Made by a program: the position numbers and the translations under genes. From an uncultured Clostridia bacterium (GTDB lineage: Bacteria; Bacillota; Clostridia; TANB77; CAG-508): 15,030 nucleotides of DNA. The stretch lies in assembly GCA_947624405.1 (NCBI GenBank), contig CANQKB010000029.1, positions 1 through 15,030 on the forward strand, read 5' to 3'. Of this stretch, positions 1 to 9,362 are shown piece by piece. The notes beneath the pieces were generated by a model. The model worked only from the letters and a program-made list of their open reading frames with translations, searched no databases and was not told the DNA's origin. How positions within the stretch are numbered: position 1 is the first letter of the stretch; each line of letters starts with the position of its first letter.

Positions 1-1
1 T

Positions 2-64
2 TTATATGATGAAGATGAGTGGGTATATCAAGTAAATATAATTGAAAATGGAGAAAACACTTAG
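2..64 (+). CDS. C-terminal end of an unidentified protein (partial)
   Basis: An open frame enters from the left edge and gives 20 acidic and polar residues ending ...IIENGENT before TAG at 62-64. It has no motif I recognise. The stop overlaps the ribosome-binding site of the next small ORF, which would fit a tightly packed operon. The intrinsic terminator at 171-220 may end its transcript. The fragment is too short for a family assignment, so it could also be a chance open frame. Confidence 0.35.
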   Translation, partial: LYDEDEWVYQVNIIENGENT

Positions 65-75
65 GAGGTTAATAT

Positions 76-147
76 ATGTTACTACTCAGCCATAAGAATA
101 AAGTTATCCACATAAAAATAATAGAAAAGCAAATAAAAACACAATAA
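76..147 (+). CDS. possible 23-aa small ORF
   Basis: ATG at 76 follows a perfect AGGAGGT (63-69) by six bases, which is the main reason to list it. The product is 23 residues, basic and hydrophobic, starting MLLLSHKNKVIHIK, with no recognisable family. It contains a perfect DnaA-box-like nonamer, TTATCCACA (104-112), which here may be accidental. It ends at TAA 145-147, shortly before the terminator hairpin at 171. It could be a real small protein or the start of a gene cut off by rearrangement next to the IS66 relic. Confidence 0.3.
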   Translation: MLLLSHKNKVIHIKIIEKQIKTQ

Positions 148-170
148 ATCCACAAAATGTTAATAGTAAC

Positions 171-220
171 AAAGCTGTAACAGTAAAGAAATATAACTGT
201 TATGGCTTTTTTGTTTTTTT
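171..220 (+). terminator. intrinsic terminator
   Basis: A 14-bp stem, AAAGCTGTAACAGT (171-184) with ACTGTTATGGCTTT (196-209), pairs fully if two G-U wobbles are allowed. It has an 11-base A-rich loop and runs into a T-rich tract (207-220). It would end rightward transcription from the partial gene and small ORF before the IS66 relic. Confidence 0.85.
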
Positions 221-256
221 AGATATATAATAAAAAAATGAGAAAGGTGGTAAATT

Positions 257-1020
257 ATGGGTACACATTACGATAGACAAATATTTAGACAATTAGAAGA
301 TGTTAAAAAAATGCGATAATTTATCACAACAAGAAATCGTTGATATAAAAAAAGAACACAAATAGGAAATTTTTAGACTTGAAGCTAAACATCAAAAAGA
401 AATTGATTGCCTTAATAAAAAAATTGATACTCTTGAAACTGAAAATAAAATTTTAAAAAATGATAATGATAGAATGAAAGCAATCCTTAATAAAGATAGT
501 ACTAATTCTAGTATTCCTCCTTCTAAAGATGAAAAACCTAAGAAGAGGACTATTGTTAATTTAAGGAAAAAATCAAATAAAAACAGAGGTGGCCAAAAAG
601 GTCATAAAGGAAAAACATTTACTAAATATAATGTGTAAGAGTTGTTAAAAAATGATAATGTTCATAAACAAACAATTATACATGGTGATTCAAATTGTAA
701 ACATTGTATTACAAAATATGAGATTGATACAGAAACTATTGTACTTGTTAAAGAACATAAATTTTTCTTTAATGATTTAAAAGACATGAAATTACCAAAA
801 GAGTTTGTATCTGATGTACATTATGGTGAAAATTTTAAAACATTATGTAATATCATGATAACAGAAGAGGTTATTTCACTTGAGAGGATACAGCAATTTA
901 TAGAGATTTTAACAGGTGGTATGCTCAATGTGTCACAAGGAAGTCTGGTTAATTGGATGCATGAAAAAGCAAAACTGTGTAAAAATATAGTAAAAGAATT
1001 TTTTTTAGAAAAATTACAAA
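257..1020 (+). pseudogene. decayed IS66-family transposase (TnpC N-terminal part)
   Basis: ATG 257 follows GGTGG (246-250). The pieces read MGTHYDRQIFRQLEDVKK, a coiled-coil LEAKHQKEID...LETENKILK, then the IS66 signature NSSIPPSKDE...RGGQKGHKGK, and on to SQGSLVNWMHEKAK. This order (coiled coil, NSSxPPSxD, GGQxGHKG, SQGxLVNW) is typical of IS66 transposases. The frame is broken by a +1 shift in a run of seven A (304-310), by TAG 363-365 and by TAA 636-638. Similarity fades after about 1020, before the DDE catalytic core. No intact TnpA or TnpB partner is visible, so the element is immobile. None of its lesions is of the CGG type seen in clpB and feoAB. Confidence 0.85.
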
Positions 1021-1064
1021 TTTCTCTTTTCATTTCATATGTATTTGTGGTAAAATTATTCATA

Positions 1065-1140
1065 GGAAAACCTCCGATTTTTTTGTTTAGTAATTTATTT
1101 TTTAGTCAATTAAATTATATCAAAAAACGAGGTTTTTTCC
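1065..1140. repeat. imperfect inverted repeat, A/T-rich
   Basis: The arm at 1065-1085, containing GGAAAACCTCCGA followed by T7, is complementary with small gaps to the arm at 1121-1140, containing CGAGG followed by T6. They are separated by about 35 A/T bases. This can fold as a long hairpin with T-rich flanks on either strand. It lies directly after the point where IS66 similarity stops, so it may mark the junction or an inserted repeat. No gene is seen between 1020 and 1500. Confidence 0.5.
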
Positions 1141-1236
1141 TTATTTTTTATTTTATTAAAATTTTTTTGTTTTTATTATATTTTTAAAAAACACCGAAAC
1201 CTAAATAACTTTTTACACTCATAAATTTTTCTTATA

Positions 1237-1433
1237 ATAATTCAGTGCTTTTTTAAGAAGCCTGAAAATAGTTGCTTTGAAATGAACGCGTAAGCGACCA
1301 AACGAGCGAAGCGAGTGCGAATTGGAGCAATCGACATACTAATATTGTAGATTGGAGATTGCGACACCAAGTGAATGTAAAAACAACTATTTTCAGGCTT
1401 TGCAACTGAGTATATTAAAAACCACTGAATTAT
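1237..1433. repeat. MITE-like element with nested inverted repeats
   Basis: Outer arms ATAATTCAGTG (1237-1247) and CACTGAATTAT (1423-1433) are perfect complements. Inner arms AAGCCTGAAAATAGTTG (1258-1274) and CAACTATTTTCAGGCTT (1384-1400) form a perfect 17-bp inverted repeat. The 109-base interior is richer in GC and GCGA motifs than the surroundings and holds an imperfect direct repeat (1321-1335 and 1351-1365, both beginning ATTGGAG). It has no open frame of useful length. The size and terminal symmetry fit a non-autonomous mobile element or large hairpin. No target-site duplication is obvious. Confidence 0.6.
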
Positions 1434-1540
1434 AACTTGAATTTTTTATCTTTTGCAAAAAAGTTCACAATAAATTCACATTTGTGTGATAAAATATACA
1501 GTTGGTGGAAATGAAAAATTTTATAGGAAAGGAAAATAGT

Positions 1541-4500
1541 TTGGTGAAAAAATTAGCTGATTTTATTGTAGACAAAAGAAAAATTATTATATTCTTATTC
1601 ATTGTATTATCTATAATATGTGCTATATTATCTCAAAAAGTAAACATAAATGATGATATAACAAAATATTTACCAAGTGATTCTGAAACACGAATTGGTA
1701 TGGATAAAATGGAAGAAGAGTTTAATGGTGAAGAAGATTCGAGTTCTTTTAGTATAATGTTTAAAGGATTAAGTAAAGATGAAAAGCAAGATATATATAG
1801 TGAATTGGAAAATGAAGAAAATGTATCATCTGTAGATTATGATGAAAGTGAAGAATATAATAAAGATGATTATACTTTATATACAATAAATGTAGATGAC
1901 GCAAGTGATTCAGAACTTGCAAAAAGAGTATATGAAAATATTGAAGAAAAATATAAAAATTATGATATAGAAACAGACGGAGAAATAGCAAATAAAAATG
2001 TAGTTGTATTACCAACATGGATTTTGGTAGTAGCTGTTATAGGAGTTTTAATAATTTTACTAATAATGTGTGAATCATACGTTGAACCATTCTTGTTCTT
2101 GTTTTCAATTTTAATTGCAATCTTATTAAATAATGGAACAAATATAATATTTGATAATGTTTCTAATATTACAAGTTCAATATCAGCGATATTACAATTA
2201 GCATTATCAATGGATTATTCAATAATGTTAATGGATAGATATAGGCAAGAAAAAGAAGTAGAAGCGGATTCAAAAAAAGCAATGAAAAAAGCTTTGCATA
2301 ATAGTATTCAATCAATTGCAAGTAGCTCATTAACAACAATAGTAGGACTTATATGTTTAGTATTTATGAGCTTTACAATAGGAAAAGATTTAGGATTAGT
2401 ATTAGCAAAAGGTGTATTATTTAGTTTAATAAGTGTTTTTTGCTTATTGCCTGGACTAATATTAATGTTTGATAAATTAATTAACGAAACAAAGAAGAAA
2501 ACTCCAAATATACGATTAAACAAATTGGGGAGATTTAGTAATAAATGCAAATATCCATTAACAATTGCATTTTTAGGAGTATTTGTAGTAAGCTTTTTAT
2601 TAAAAGGAAGCTTAAATATAGCATATACAGCTTCTGATAATGATGAAGTAGCCAAAGTGTTTGGCACAAATAATCAAATTGCAATTATTTATAATACAAA
2701 GGATGAAGAAAAAATTGCAAAATATTTGTCTAAACTAGAAAATGATAATGTAGATGATGTATTAGGATATTCAAATACCATAAACGAAAAATTAAAATAT
2801 AACAAATTAGTAGATAAACTAAATGATTTAGGATCAGATACAGAAATAGAAGATTATTTACTAAAAATAATTTATTATAAATATTATAATCCAGATGAAA
2901 AAAATACAATGACATTTGATGAATTAGTTAAATTTGTACAAACAGAAGTATATAATAATAAAGAATTAGATGGAGAATTAAGCGATACATTAAAGCAAGA
3001 TATAGAGAGACTTTCTAATTTTACTGATAAAACAAAGGTAAATGAAAAAAGAAATTCAGTAGATATTGCAGAAATATTAGGAATGGAAAAAAGTGATGTT
3101 GATGATATTTTAGTTTATTACAATTCTAAAAATAATAGTTTGCAATTATCTTTGAGAGATTTTGTAAATTTCATGAATAATACAGTTTTAAATGATAATA
3201 AATATTCTGCAAACATTAATAAAGAAACTAGAGAAAACTTAGAAAAACTAACTAAATTTACAGAAAAAAATACAATTACAACCAAATATACAAGTAGCCA
3301 AATGGCAAATTTGTTTAAAATGAATGAGAGTGATATAAAAGATTTATATGTTTATTATATTTCTGTAAATAATATAGAAACAAAATTATCATTGTCTGAA
3401 TTTGCAAATTTTGTTCTATCAGATGTATTAACAAATAATACATATAAAAATATGTTTAGTAATGATATGATAAATAGCATTAAATTACTTGCAACTTACA
3501 GTGATACAAATACAATTAATAAATCTATGACAATAAGCGAAATATCTAATTTATTAGGAATAGACGAAGATAAAGTAAAGGCATTGTTATTAATAAAATA
3601 CATGAATGTAGATAGTGGAAGCAGTTATACAATACCAGAAATAATAAATACAAGTGTATATTTAAAAGATAATACAGAGTATTTTAATGGGATAGATATT
3701 AGCAGTTTTGAAAGATTAGCTATATTTGCTAAAAATGAAAATGGAATAGATACAACTAAACTTGATAAAATACATTTATCTGCTATATTTGATAATATAA
3801 GTAAAGGATTAGTGGAAAATATCTATTTAGCAGGGGGATTATCAAATACAGATACATTTACACCACAAGAATTTGTTAATTTTACTTTAAGTCTTATTGC
3901 AAGTAGTGAGGCAAATGGGGGAGAGACTTCAGCATTTAATATTGATAGTAACTCAATAAATAATTTGAAATTAGTAAAATTAGTTATTGATGAATCAGTA
4001 TCAAGTACGCCTCATAGATATAGTGCTGAGGAAATTGCAAAAGTCTTTGGAACAAATAAAAATTCAATTTATAATTTATATGCTTTATTTGATTATTCAA
4101 ATGGAAGAACAGCTAATTGGGAAAGTACTCCTTATGAATTTGTTAGGTTAATTTTAAATAACAGCGAAAATAGTCAAATAAAGAATGCTATAAGTAATGA
4201 GCAATTACAAAGTTTAGAATTATTAAATAATATTATGACGAGTTCTTTAAACGGAGTTAAATATACATATGCAGAATTGTCAAATTTTATAAATGCAGAT
4301 AGTAATAGCATAAAAAATATATATGCATTACATGAAACAAAAAATACAACATTGAAGTTAACACCACAAGAGTTTGTAAATTTTGTATTGAATCATAGAA
4401 ATGATGAAATGTTGAAAGCAAGATTAAGCACAGATACAATAAGTTCGTTAGAGTTATTACAAAAAGTAATGAAAGATACGATAAATAATACTAAATTTTC

Positions 4501-5659
4501 TAGTCAAAATCTAAGTGAATTATTATCAATAGACAAAGAAAGTTTGGATTTAATATATGGCTTATACATTTCTAAAAATAAAGAACAAAGTATTTCTTTA
4601 AATAGTTTTGTAGAATTCTTGATAGAAGATGTTATGAATAACAAAGATTATTCTGGCAATTTTGATGCAGATAAAAAGCTAAAATTAAATACAGTGATGT
4701 CAATTATAAATGCTTCATTAAATGAGACTAAATATACTAAAGATGAAGTGATTGCAATTTTGAGTAATTTATCTGATGAATTAGAAGAAAATACTTTGGC
4801 ACTAGTATATTTGTACTTTGGCAGTAGTAATGAATATGATGAAAATTGGGAATTGACAGTTGAACAATTTGTAAACTTTTTAAATGATGATATTTTGAAA
4901 GATGAACGATTTGAAGATTTTATTGACGAAGATATGAGAAAAGAAATTACAGATAGTAAGGAAACAATATCAGATGCAAGAGAATTACTTGTTGGAGATA
5001 AATATTCAAGAATTGTACTGAACACGAGTATGGAGCTAGAAGACGAGAAGACTTTTGAGTATATTCAAAAAATAAAAGATACTTTAAATGAAGAAGGAAT
5101 AGAATTTTATGTGATTGGAGATTCTCCAATGGCTTATGAAATGAGCAAGACATTTGTAAACGAGTTTAATTATATATCAGTATTGACAATGATAAGTATA
5201 TTTATTGTTGTAGCGTTTACATTTAAATCATTGATTATTCCAATAATTCTAGTAGGAGTAATTCAATGTGCAGTATATTTAACAATGGGAATATTATCAA
5301 TATCAGGAGGAACAGTTTACTATATAGCATTGCTAATAGTTCAAAGTATATTGATGGGTTCGACTATTGATTATGCAATTTTATATACATCATATTATTT
5401 GGAAGAAAGAGCAAGTAAACCGAGAAAGGAAGCAATTATAGAGGCATATAATCAATCAATTAATACAATATTAACATCAGGCTCGATATTGGTAATTGTT
5501 ACTTTTGTTGTTGGAATGTTTGCAACTGCAATCACAGCAAAAATATGCATAACTTTGTGTAAGGGAACATTATGCTCTATCATCTTAATTTTATTATTCT
5601 TACCAGCCATACTGGGAACTTTTGATAAAATTGTTGTGAAAAACAAAAATGACAATTAA
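1541..5659 (+). CDS. MMPL/RND-family exporter with nine-repeat extracytoplasmic insert
   Basis: Large polytopic membrane protein of about 1372 aa. The first membrane segment (residues about 14-34) is followed by an extracytoplasmic domain. Next comes an MMPL transmembrane block with the motif LQLALSMDYSIMLMDRYR, then a second block near the C-terminus with the parallel GSTIDYAILYTSYYLEER. The paired acidic residues fit proton-coupled MMPL/RND transporters, which usually move lipids or amphiphiles; the substrate here is unknown. Between the blocks lies an unusually long region (about 355-1150) of nine diverged repeats, each with a (D/E)FVNF-like motif near residues 461, 541, 621, 701, 778, 867, 945, 1023 and 1110. 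TTG 1541 (or GTG 1544) is preferred because AGGAAAGGA (1525-1533) stands correctly before it. The upstream ATG 1511 has only GGTGG two bases away and TTG 1502 has no site. Monocistronic in this window. It has no in-frame CGG codon. Confidence 0.88.
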   Translation: MVKKLADFIVDKRKIIIFLFIVLSIICAILSQKVNINDDITKYLPSDSETRIGMDKMEEEFNGEEDSSSFSIMFKGLSKDEKQDIYSELENEENVSSVDYDESEEYNKDDYTLYTINVDDASDSELAKRVYENIEEKYKNYDIETDGEIANKNVVVLPTWILVVAVIGVLIILLIMCESYVEPFLFLFSILIAILLNNGTNIIFDNVSNITSSISAILQLALSMDYSIMLMDRYRQEKEVEADSKKAMKKALHNSIQSIASSSLTTIVGLICLVFMSFTIGKDLGLVLAKGVLFSLISVFCLLPGLILMFDKLINETKKKTPNIRLNKLGRFSNKCKYPLTIAFLGVFVVSFLLKGSLNIAYTASDNDEVAKVFGTNNQIAIIYNTKDEEKIAKYLSKLENDNVDDVLGYSNTINEKLKYNKLVDKLNDLGSDTEIEDYLLKIIYYKYYNPDEKNTMTFDELVKFVQTEVYNNKELDGELSDTLKQDIERLSNFTDKTKVNEKRNSVDIAEILGMEKSDVDDILVYYNSKNNSLQLSLRDFVNFMNNTVLNDNKYSANINKETRENLEKLTKFTEKNTITTKYTSSQMANLFKMNESDIKDLYVYYISVNNIETKLSLSEFANFVLSDVLTNNTYKNMFSNDMINSIKLLATYSDTNTINKSMTISEISNLLGIDEDKVKALLLIKYMNVDSGSSYTIPEIINTSVYLKDNTEYFNGIDISSFERLAIFAKNENGIDTTKLDKIHLSAIFDNISKGLVENIYLAGGLSNTDTFTPQEFVNFTLSLIASSEANGGETSAFNIDSNSINNLKLVKLVIDESVSSTPHRYSAEEIAKVFGTNKNSIYNLYALFDYSNGRTANWESTPYEFVRLILNNSENSQIKNAISNEQLQSLELLNNIMTSSLNGVKYTYAELSNFINADSNSIKNIYALHETKNTTLKLTPQEFVNFVLNHRNDEMLKARLSTDTISSLELLQKVMKDTINNTKFSSQNLSELLSIDKESLDLIYGLYISKNKEQSISLNSFVEFLIEDVMNNKDYSGNFDADKKLKLNTVMSIINASLNETKYTKDEVIAILSNLSDELEENTLALVYLYFGSSNEYDENWELTVEQFVNFLNDDILKDERFEDFIDEDMRKEITDSKETISDARELLVGDKYSRIVLNTSMELEDEKTFEYIQKIKDTLNEEGIEFYVIGDSPMAYEMSKTFVNEFNYISVLTMISIFIVVAFTFKSLIIPIILVGVIQCAVYLTMGILSISGGTVYYIALLIVQSILMGSTIDYAILYTSYYLEERASKPRKEAIIEAYNQSINTILTSGSILVIVTFVVGMFATAITAKICITLCKGTLCSIILILLFLPAILGTFDKIVVKNKNDN

Positions 5660-5669
5660 TATTGTCATT
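5648..5669 (+). terminator. hairpin at the exporter stop codon, possible terminator
   Basis: AATGACAAT (5648-5656) and ATTGTCATT (5661-5669) form a perfect 9-bp stem with loop TAAT, and the stem includes the stop codon. Only a weak A/T tract follows and there is no long T run, so termination strength is uncertain. Confidence 0.45.
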
Positions 5670-5738
5670 ATATAATGAATAAATTAAAATAAAATAATAA
5701 AAGATAATTAAAAGTTATAATGTTACAGTTCACACACT

Positions 5739-5801
5739 AATTAGCTAAGCGAGGAGAACACAACGCCACGTTTAAAAAATTTCCTCTATGCTTAGCTAAT
5801 T
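5739..5801. repeat. palindromic repeat between convergent genes (family member A)
   Basis: AATTAGCTAAGC (5739-5750) and GCTTAGCTAATT (5790-5801) are perfect 12-bp inverted repeats, and an inner GAGGA/TCCTC pair lies inside them. Its internal sequence matches two segments near the right end (14687-14750 inverted; 14811-14872 direct), so it is a dispersed element and not just a local hairpin. It sits between the convergent exporter and clpB genes, where it could also end transcription from both sides. Confidence 0.7.
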
Positions 5802-5820
5802 GAGTTGCATTTCGTAGAAA

Positions 5821-8416
5821 CTAGTTTTTGCAAATTATCAAATCTTTACCATCGAAATCAACTTTAATTTTTGATTTTGGAGTAATAGTTTGATCAAGTA
5901 TTTTTATTGCAATTAAAGTTTCAAGTTTCTTTTGAATAAACCTCTTTAGTGGTCTTGCTCCATATATTGGGTTATATCCATTGTCAATTAAGTATTCTTT
6001 AGCTTTAGAAGTTAAATCAATTGTAATTTGCCTGTCCTCAAGTCTTTTATTTAAGTCTAAAATCAATAAATCAAGTATTTGTGTGATTTCTTCTTTATTT
6101 AATGGTTTATATAAAATAATTTCACTTAAACGATTTAAAAATTCTGGTCTAAAACTTTGTTTTAATAGAGTATTTACCTTTTCTTCAGTTTCAAGTGATA
6201 TATTTCCTTGATTATTTAATCCATCTAAAATAATGTCAGAACCTAGGTTAGAAGTAAGTATAATAATGGTATTTTTGAAATCTACAGTTCTTCCTTGAGA
6301 ATCTGTAATTCTTCCATCATCTAATACTTGTAATAATACATTAAATACATCTGGATGTGCTTTTTCTATTTCATCAAATAATACAACAGAATATGGTTTT
6401 CTTCTAACAGCTTCTGTTAGTTGGCCACCTTCTTCATATCCAACATATCCAGGAGGAGCTCCAATTAATCTAGAAACGGAATATTTTTCCATATATTCAG
6501 ACATATCTATTCTAATCATATTGTGTTCATCATCAAATAGAGCTTCTGATAAAGCTTTAGCAAGCTCTGTTTTACCGAACACCAGTAGGACCTAGAAACA
6601 TAAAGGCACCTATAGGGCGATTTGGATCTTGTATTCCTGCTCTTGAACGAATTATTGCTTCTGTAACTTTAGTAACTGCTTCTTCTTGTCCAATTACTCT
6701 TTTATGCAAAATATTACTCAAATTTAAAATTTTTTCTCTTTCACTTTCCATAAGTTTTGAAACAGGAATACCTGTCCATTTTGCGATAATTTTGGTGATT
6801 TCATCATCAGTAACCTTAGTTCTAAGTAAACTATCATCTTTTGATTTATTAGCTATTTCTTCTTCTTTTTTTAGTTCACTTTGAAGCTGAGGTAATTTAC
6901 CATATTTAAGTTCTGCTGCTTTATTTAAATCATAATTTCTTTCTGCCATTTCTATTTCAGCATTTATTTTTTCTAATTCTTCACGTAATTTTTGAACTTT
7001 AGAAATAGCATCTTTCTCATTATCCCACTTTGCTTTCATTTCATTGAATTTTGCTTGCATTTCTGCAATTTCTTTTTTTATTTCTTCTAATCTTTTAATA
7101 GATAATTCATCTTTTTCCTTTTTTAAAGCAGTTTCTTCTATTTGATATTGAGTGATTTTATGAGCAATTTCATCTAGTTCAATAGGCATAGATTCCATTT
7201 CAGTTTTAATCATAGAGCATGCTTCATCAATTAAATCTATTGCTTTATCTGGTAAAAATCTATCTGAAATGTATCTATGTGAAAGCGTTGCAGCTGTAAT
7301 TATGGCATTATCACTAATTTGAACTCCATGATATACTTCATATCTTTCTTTTAGACCTCTTAAAATTGATATTGTGTCTTCAACACTAGGTTCATCAACA
7401 AGTACATGTTGGAAACGTCTTTCTAAAGCTGGATCTTTTTCTATATATTTTCTATACTCATTTAAAGTAGTTGCACCTATGCAGTGTAATTCACCTCTTG
7501 CAAGCATTGGCTTTAATAGATTACCAGCATCCATAGAGCCTTCTGTTTTACCAGCACCTACAATTGTATGAATTTCATCTATAAATAGGATTATTCTGCC
7601 TTCACTTTTTTTTATCTCTTGTAAGACAGCCTTTAATCTTTCCTCAAATTCACCTCTATATTTTGCACCTGCAACTAATGCACCCATATCTAATGAAAAA
7701 ATTGTACAATTTTTAAGTGCATCAGGAACATCGCCTCTTACAATTCTTAAAGCTAAGCCTTCAGCTATTGCAGTTTTACCAACTCCTGGTTCACCAATTA
7801 AGCATGGATTGTTTTTAGTTTTTCTAGATAAAATCCTTATGACATTTCTAATCTCATCGTCTCTACCTATTACTGGATCTAATTTTTGCTTTTTTGCTAA
7901 TTCTACTAAGTCTAGTCCATATTTCTCTAAAACATTGTAGGTTTCTTCTGGACTGTCTGTTGTAACTCTAGTATTACCTCTAATACCAGCTAATACTTTT
8001 ATAAATTCATCTTTTGTAACATTAAAAATTCTAAATAGTTCTTTAATTTTAGAATTTGCTGTATTGAATAAAGCTAGCATTAAATGTTCAACTGATACAT
8101 AGTCATCTTTCATATTTTTGGCAATTTTTTCACTATTTGCTAGCATATTATCTACATCTTGAGTTACATACATTTTGTCTATTTCCCTTGAACTTGTTAC
8201 CTTTGGTAATTTTTCAATTTCATTTAATACTTGATTTTCAAACTCATTTGAGATGTTCATTTTGTTAAATATTTGTTTTATCAAGCTATCTTGTATATTA
8301 AGTAAAGAATATAGAATGTGAAGTTGCTCAATTTGTTGATTATTATTTTCACTAGCAATACTTTGTGCATTTTGAATTACCTCAATTGATTTTTGAGTTA
8401 ATTTTTGTGTATTCAT
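5821..8416 (-). CDS. clpB: ClpB-type disaggregase, interrupted by one CGG +1 frameshift
   Basis: Hsp100 AAA+ disaggregase that, in the known family, threads aggregated protein through a hexamer together with DnaK. With one base skipped it reads as a full-length 864-residue ClpB. Visible in order: Clp N-domain (about 1-145), NBD1 Walker A GEPGVGKT (208-215), Walker B IILFIDEIH (near 280), the long charged middle coiled coil (about 405-530), NBD2 Walker A GPTGVGKT (609-616), Walker B VVLFDEIEKAHPD, and a normal C-terminus ...LIICKN. The frame breaks inside the NBD2 Walker A: after GPTGV the DNA reads CGG TAA, and dropping the C gives GGT AAA, the expected Gly-Lys. Without recoding the product would be 614 residues lacking NBD2. 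No other lesion exists in 2.6 kb. ATG 8416 has AAGGAG (8425-8430). A sigma-A promoter with CIRCE lies upstream, so HrcA repression is likely. Confidence 0.93.
6575..6577 (-). other. CGG frameshift site in clpB
   Basis: On the coding strand GTT CGG TAA becomes GTT (C) GGT AAA when the C at 6577 is skipped. This restores Val-Gly-Lys of the NBD2 P-loop. In the unshifted frame the codon after CGG is a stop. This is the only CGG in the gene. Confidence 0.85.
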
Positions 8417-8424
8417 AATCTTAT

Positions 8425-8430
8425 CTCCTT
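8425..8430 (-). promoter_or_regulatory. ribosome-binding site of clpB
   Basis: AAGGAG on the minus strand lies eight bases before ATG 8416 and confirms that start. Confidence 0.8.
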
Positions 8431-8482
8431 TCTCTCTATATATTTATATTATCCAATTAATTTGTAATATTTTCATCTTTTT

Positions 8483-8511
8483 ATTATATATCTATTTTTT
8501 AGCAATGTCAA
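8483..8511 (-). promoter_or_regulatory. consensus sigma-A promoter of clpB
   Basis: Minus strand TTGACA (8506-8511) and TATAAT (8483-8488) are separated by exactly 17 bases, a perfect vegetative promoter. The predicted start near 8476 leaves a leader of about 60 bases before clpB. The -35 box lies within the CIRCE operator and also holds the stop codon of the truncated feoB. Confidence 0.9.
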
Positions 8512-8525
8512 GTCGAGAGTGCTAA
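8499..8525. promoter_or_regulatory. CIRCE operator (HrcA site)
   Basis: TTAGCAATG (8499-8507), nine bases, then GAGTGCTAA (8517-8525). The known CIRCE consensus is TTAGCACTC-N9-GAGTGCTAA: the right half is perfect and the left half matches 7 of 9. It overlaps the -35 box of the clpB promoter, the position expected for HrcA repression of a heat-shock gene. Confidence 0.88.
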
Positions 8526-8739
8526 GACGATAAAGTGATAAAAAATCTCCCACATTGTTACTCCCATGCACATGGTAAGTGCCTGTTTACCTGTTGAACA
8601 AGCTTTTTTAAAGTAATTATCCAAATTAAAAGCAATTCTTGGTAAATATCCCAAATCTTCAAGCAAAGTAAAAAGTGGAAAAAATATGGCCATAGGTGGC
8701 AACATAACTGAAACTACCCAAGTAACAGTTTGATACATA

Positions 8740-8742
8740 CCG
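8740..8742 (-). other. CGG frameshift site 3 in feoB
   Basis: Coding strand TTT CGG TAT becomes TTT (C) GGT ATG when C 8742 is skipped. This gives ...LLIF-G-MYQTVTWVVSV, where FeoB homologues carry a conserved Gly before the Tyr-x-Thr gate helix. Confidence 0.8.
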
Positions 8743-8857
8743 AAAAATCAGCAAATTAGTCCAAAAATCAGGAATGTGCAAATTATCAAATAAAATTAAT
8801 AACTTATCTTGAATAAATCCAAAAAAATCAGACAATAAGGAAGAAGGATAATTTGCA

Positions 8858-8860
8858 CCG
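8858..8860 (-). other. CGG frameshift site 2 in feoB
   Basis: Coding strand ACC CGG TGC becomes ACC (C) GGT GCA when C 8860 is skipped. This restores FWITITGANYPS, the well-conserved end of the first FeoB membrane segment. The preceding codon also ends in C, so which C is extra cannot be told. Confidence 0.8.
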
Positions 8861-9362
8861 GGTTATTGTAATCCAGAAAATGCCAGCTAAAAATACTAGC
8901 ATAATTGGAATGCCAAACTTTTTAGATGTTAGAATCTTATCAATTTTTCTATCCCTTGAGTTATAAGTAGCATTTTCAAAAGTACAGGTTTGTTTTCGTA
9001 TATTCTCAGCAGAAGAAACTATTTCCATAACAATACTATCGCAAATAGTGTTCAAATTAGGCTCAAGTTCTTTGAGTTTATTTTGAATATTTGCATTATT
9101 GGAAATATCAATATTAAAATTACTTTTAAGAGATTCATAAATAGAAGTATTCTTTTCTAAAAGTTTAAGTGAAATCCATCTTGCAAGATATTTTTTGTTA
9201 TCTGGCAAAAGATTAACTATATCATCATGAGTATTAGATATAAAATTTTCTACTTCATCACTATATTTTACGAGATAAGGTATAGAATCTTTAGGATTTT
9301 TTAATTTGTTATATATAGTTTCAATAAGTTTTTTTAGAGTTTTAGTTTTATTAGCAATAGTT

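Noticed and set aside
104..112. Perfect DnaA-box nonamer TTATCCACA as a sign of a replication origin
   Set aside because: A single box, with no cluster, no dnaA or dnaN nearby and no DNA-unwinding layout. One match is expected by chance in AT-rich DNA.
257..1020. IS66 relic lesions as further recoding events
   Set aside because: Its shift is in a seven-A run and its stops are TAG and TAA. There is no CGG, and it is truncated before the catalytic core, so ordinary decay explains it.
642..1187. Separate 181-aa protein starting at TTG 642
   Set aside because: It is the continuation of the IS66 transposase after the TAA at 636-638. The last 50 or so codons are A/T-rich non-homologous sequence.
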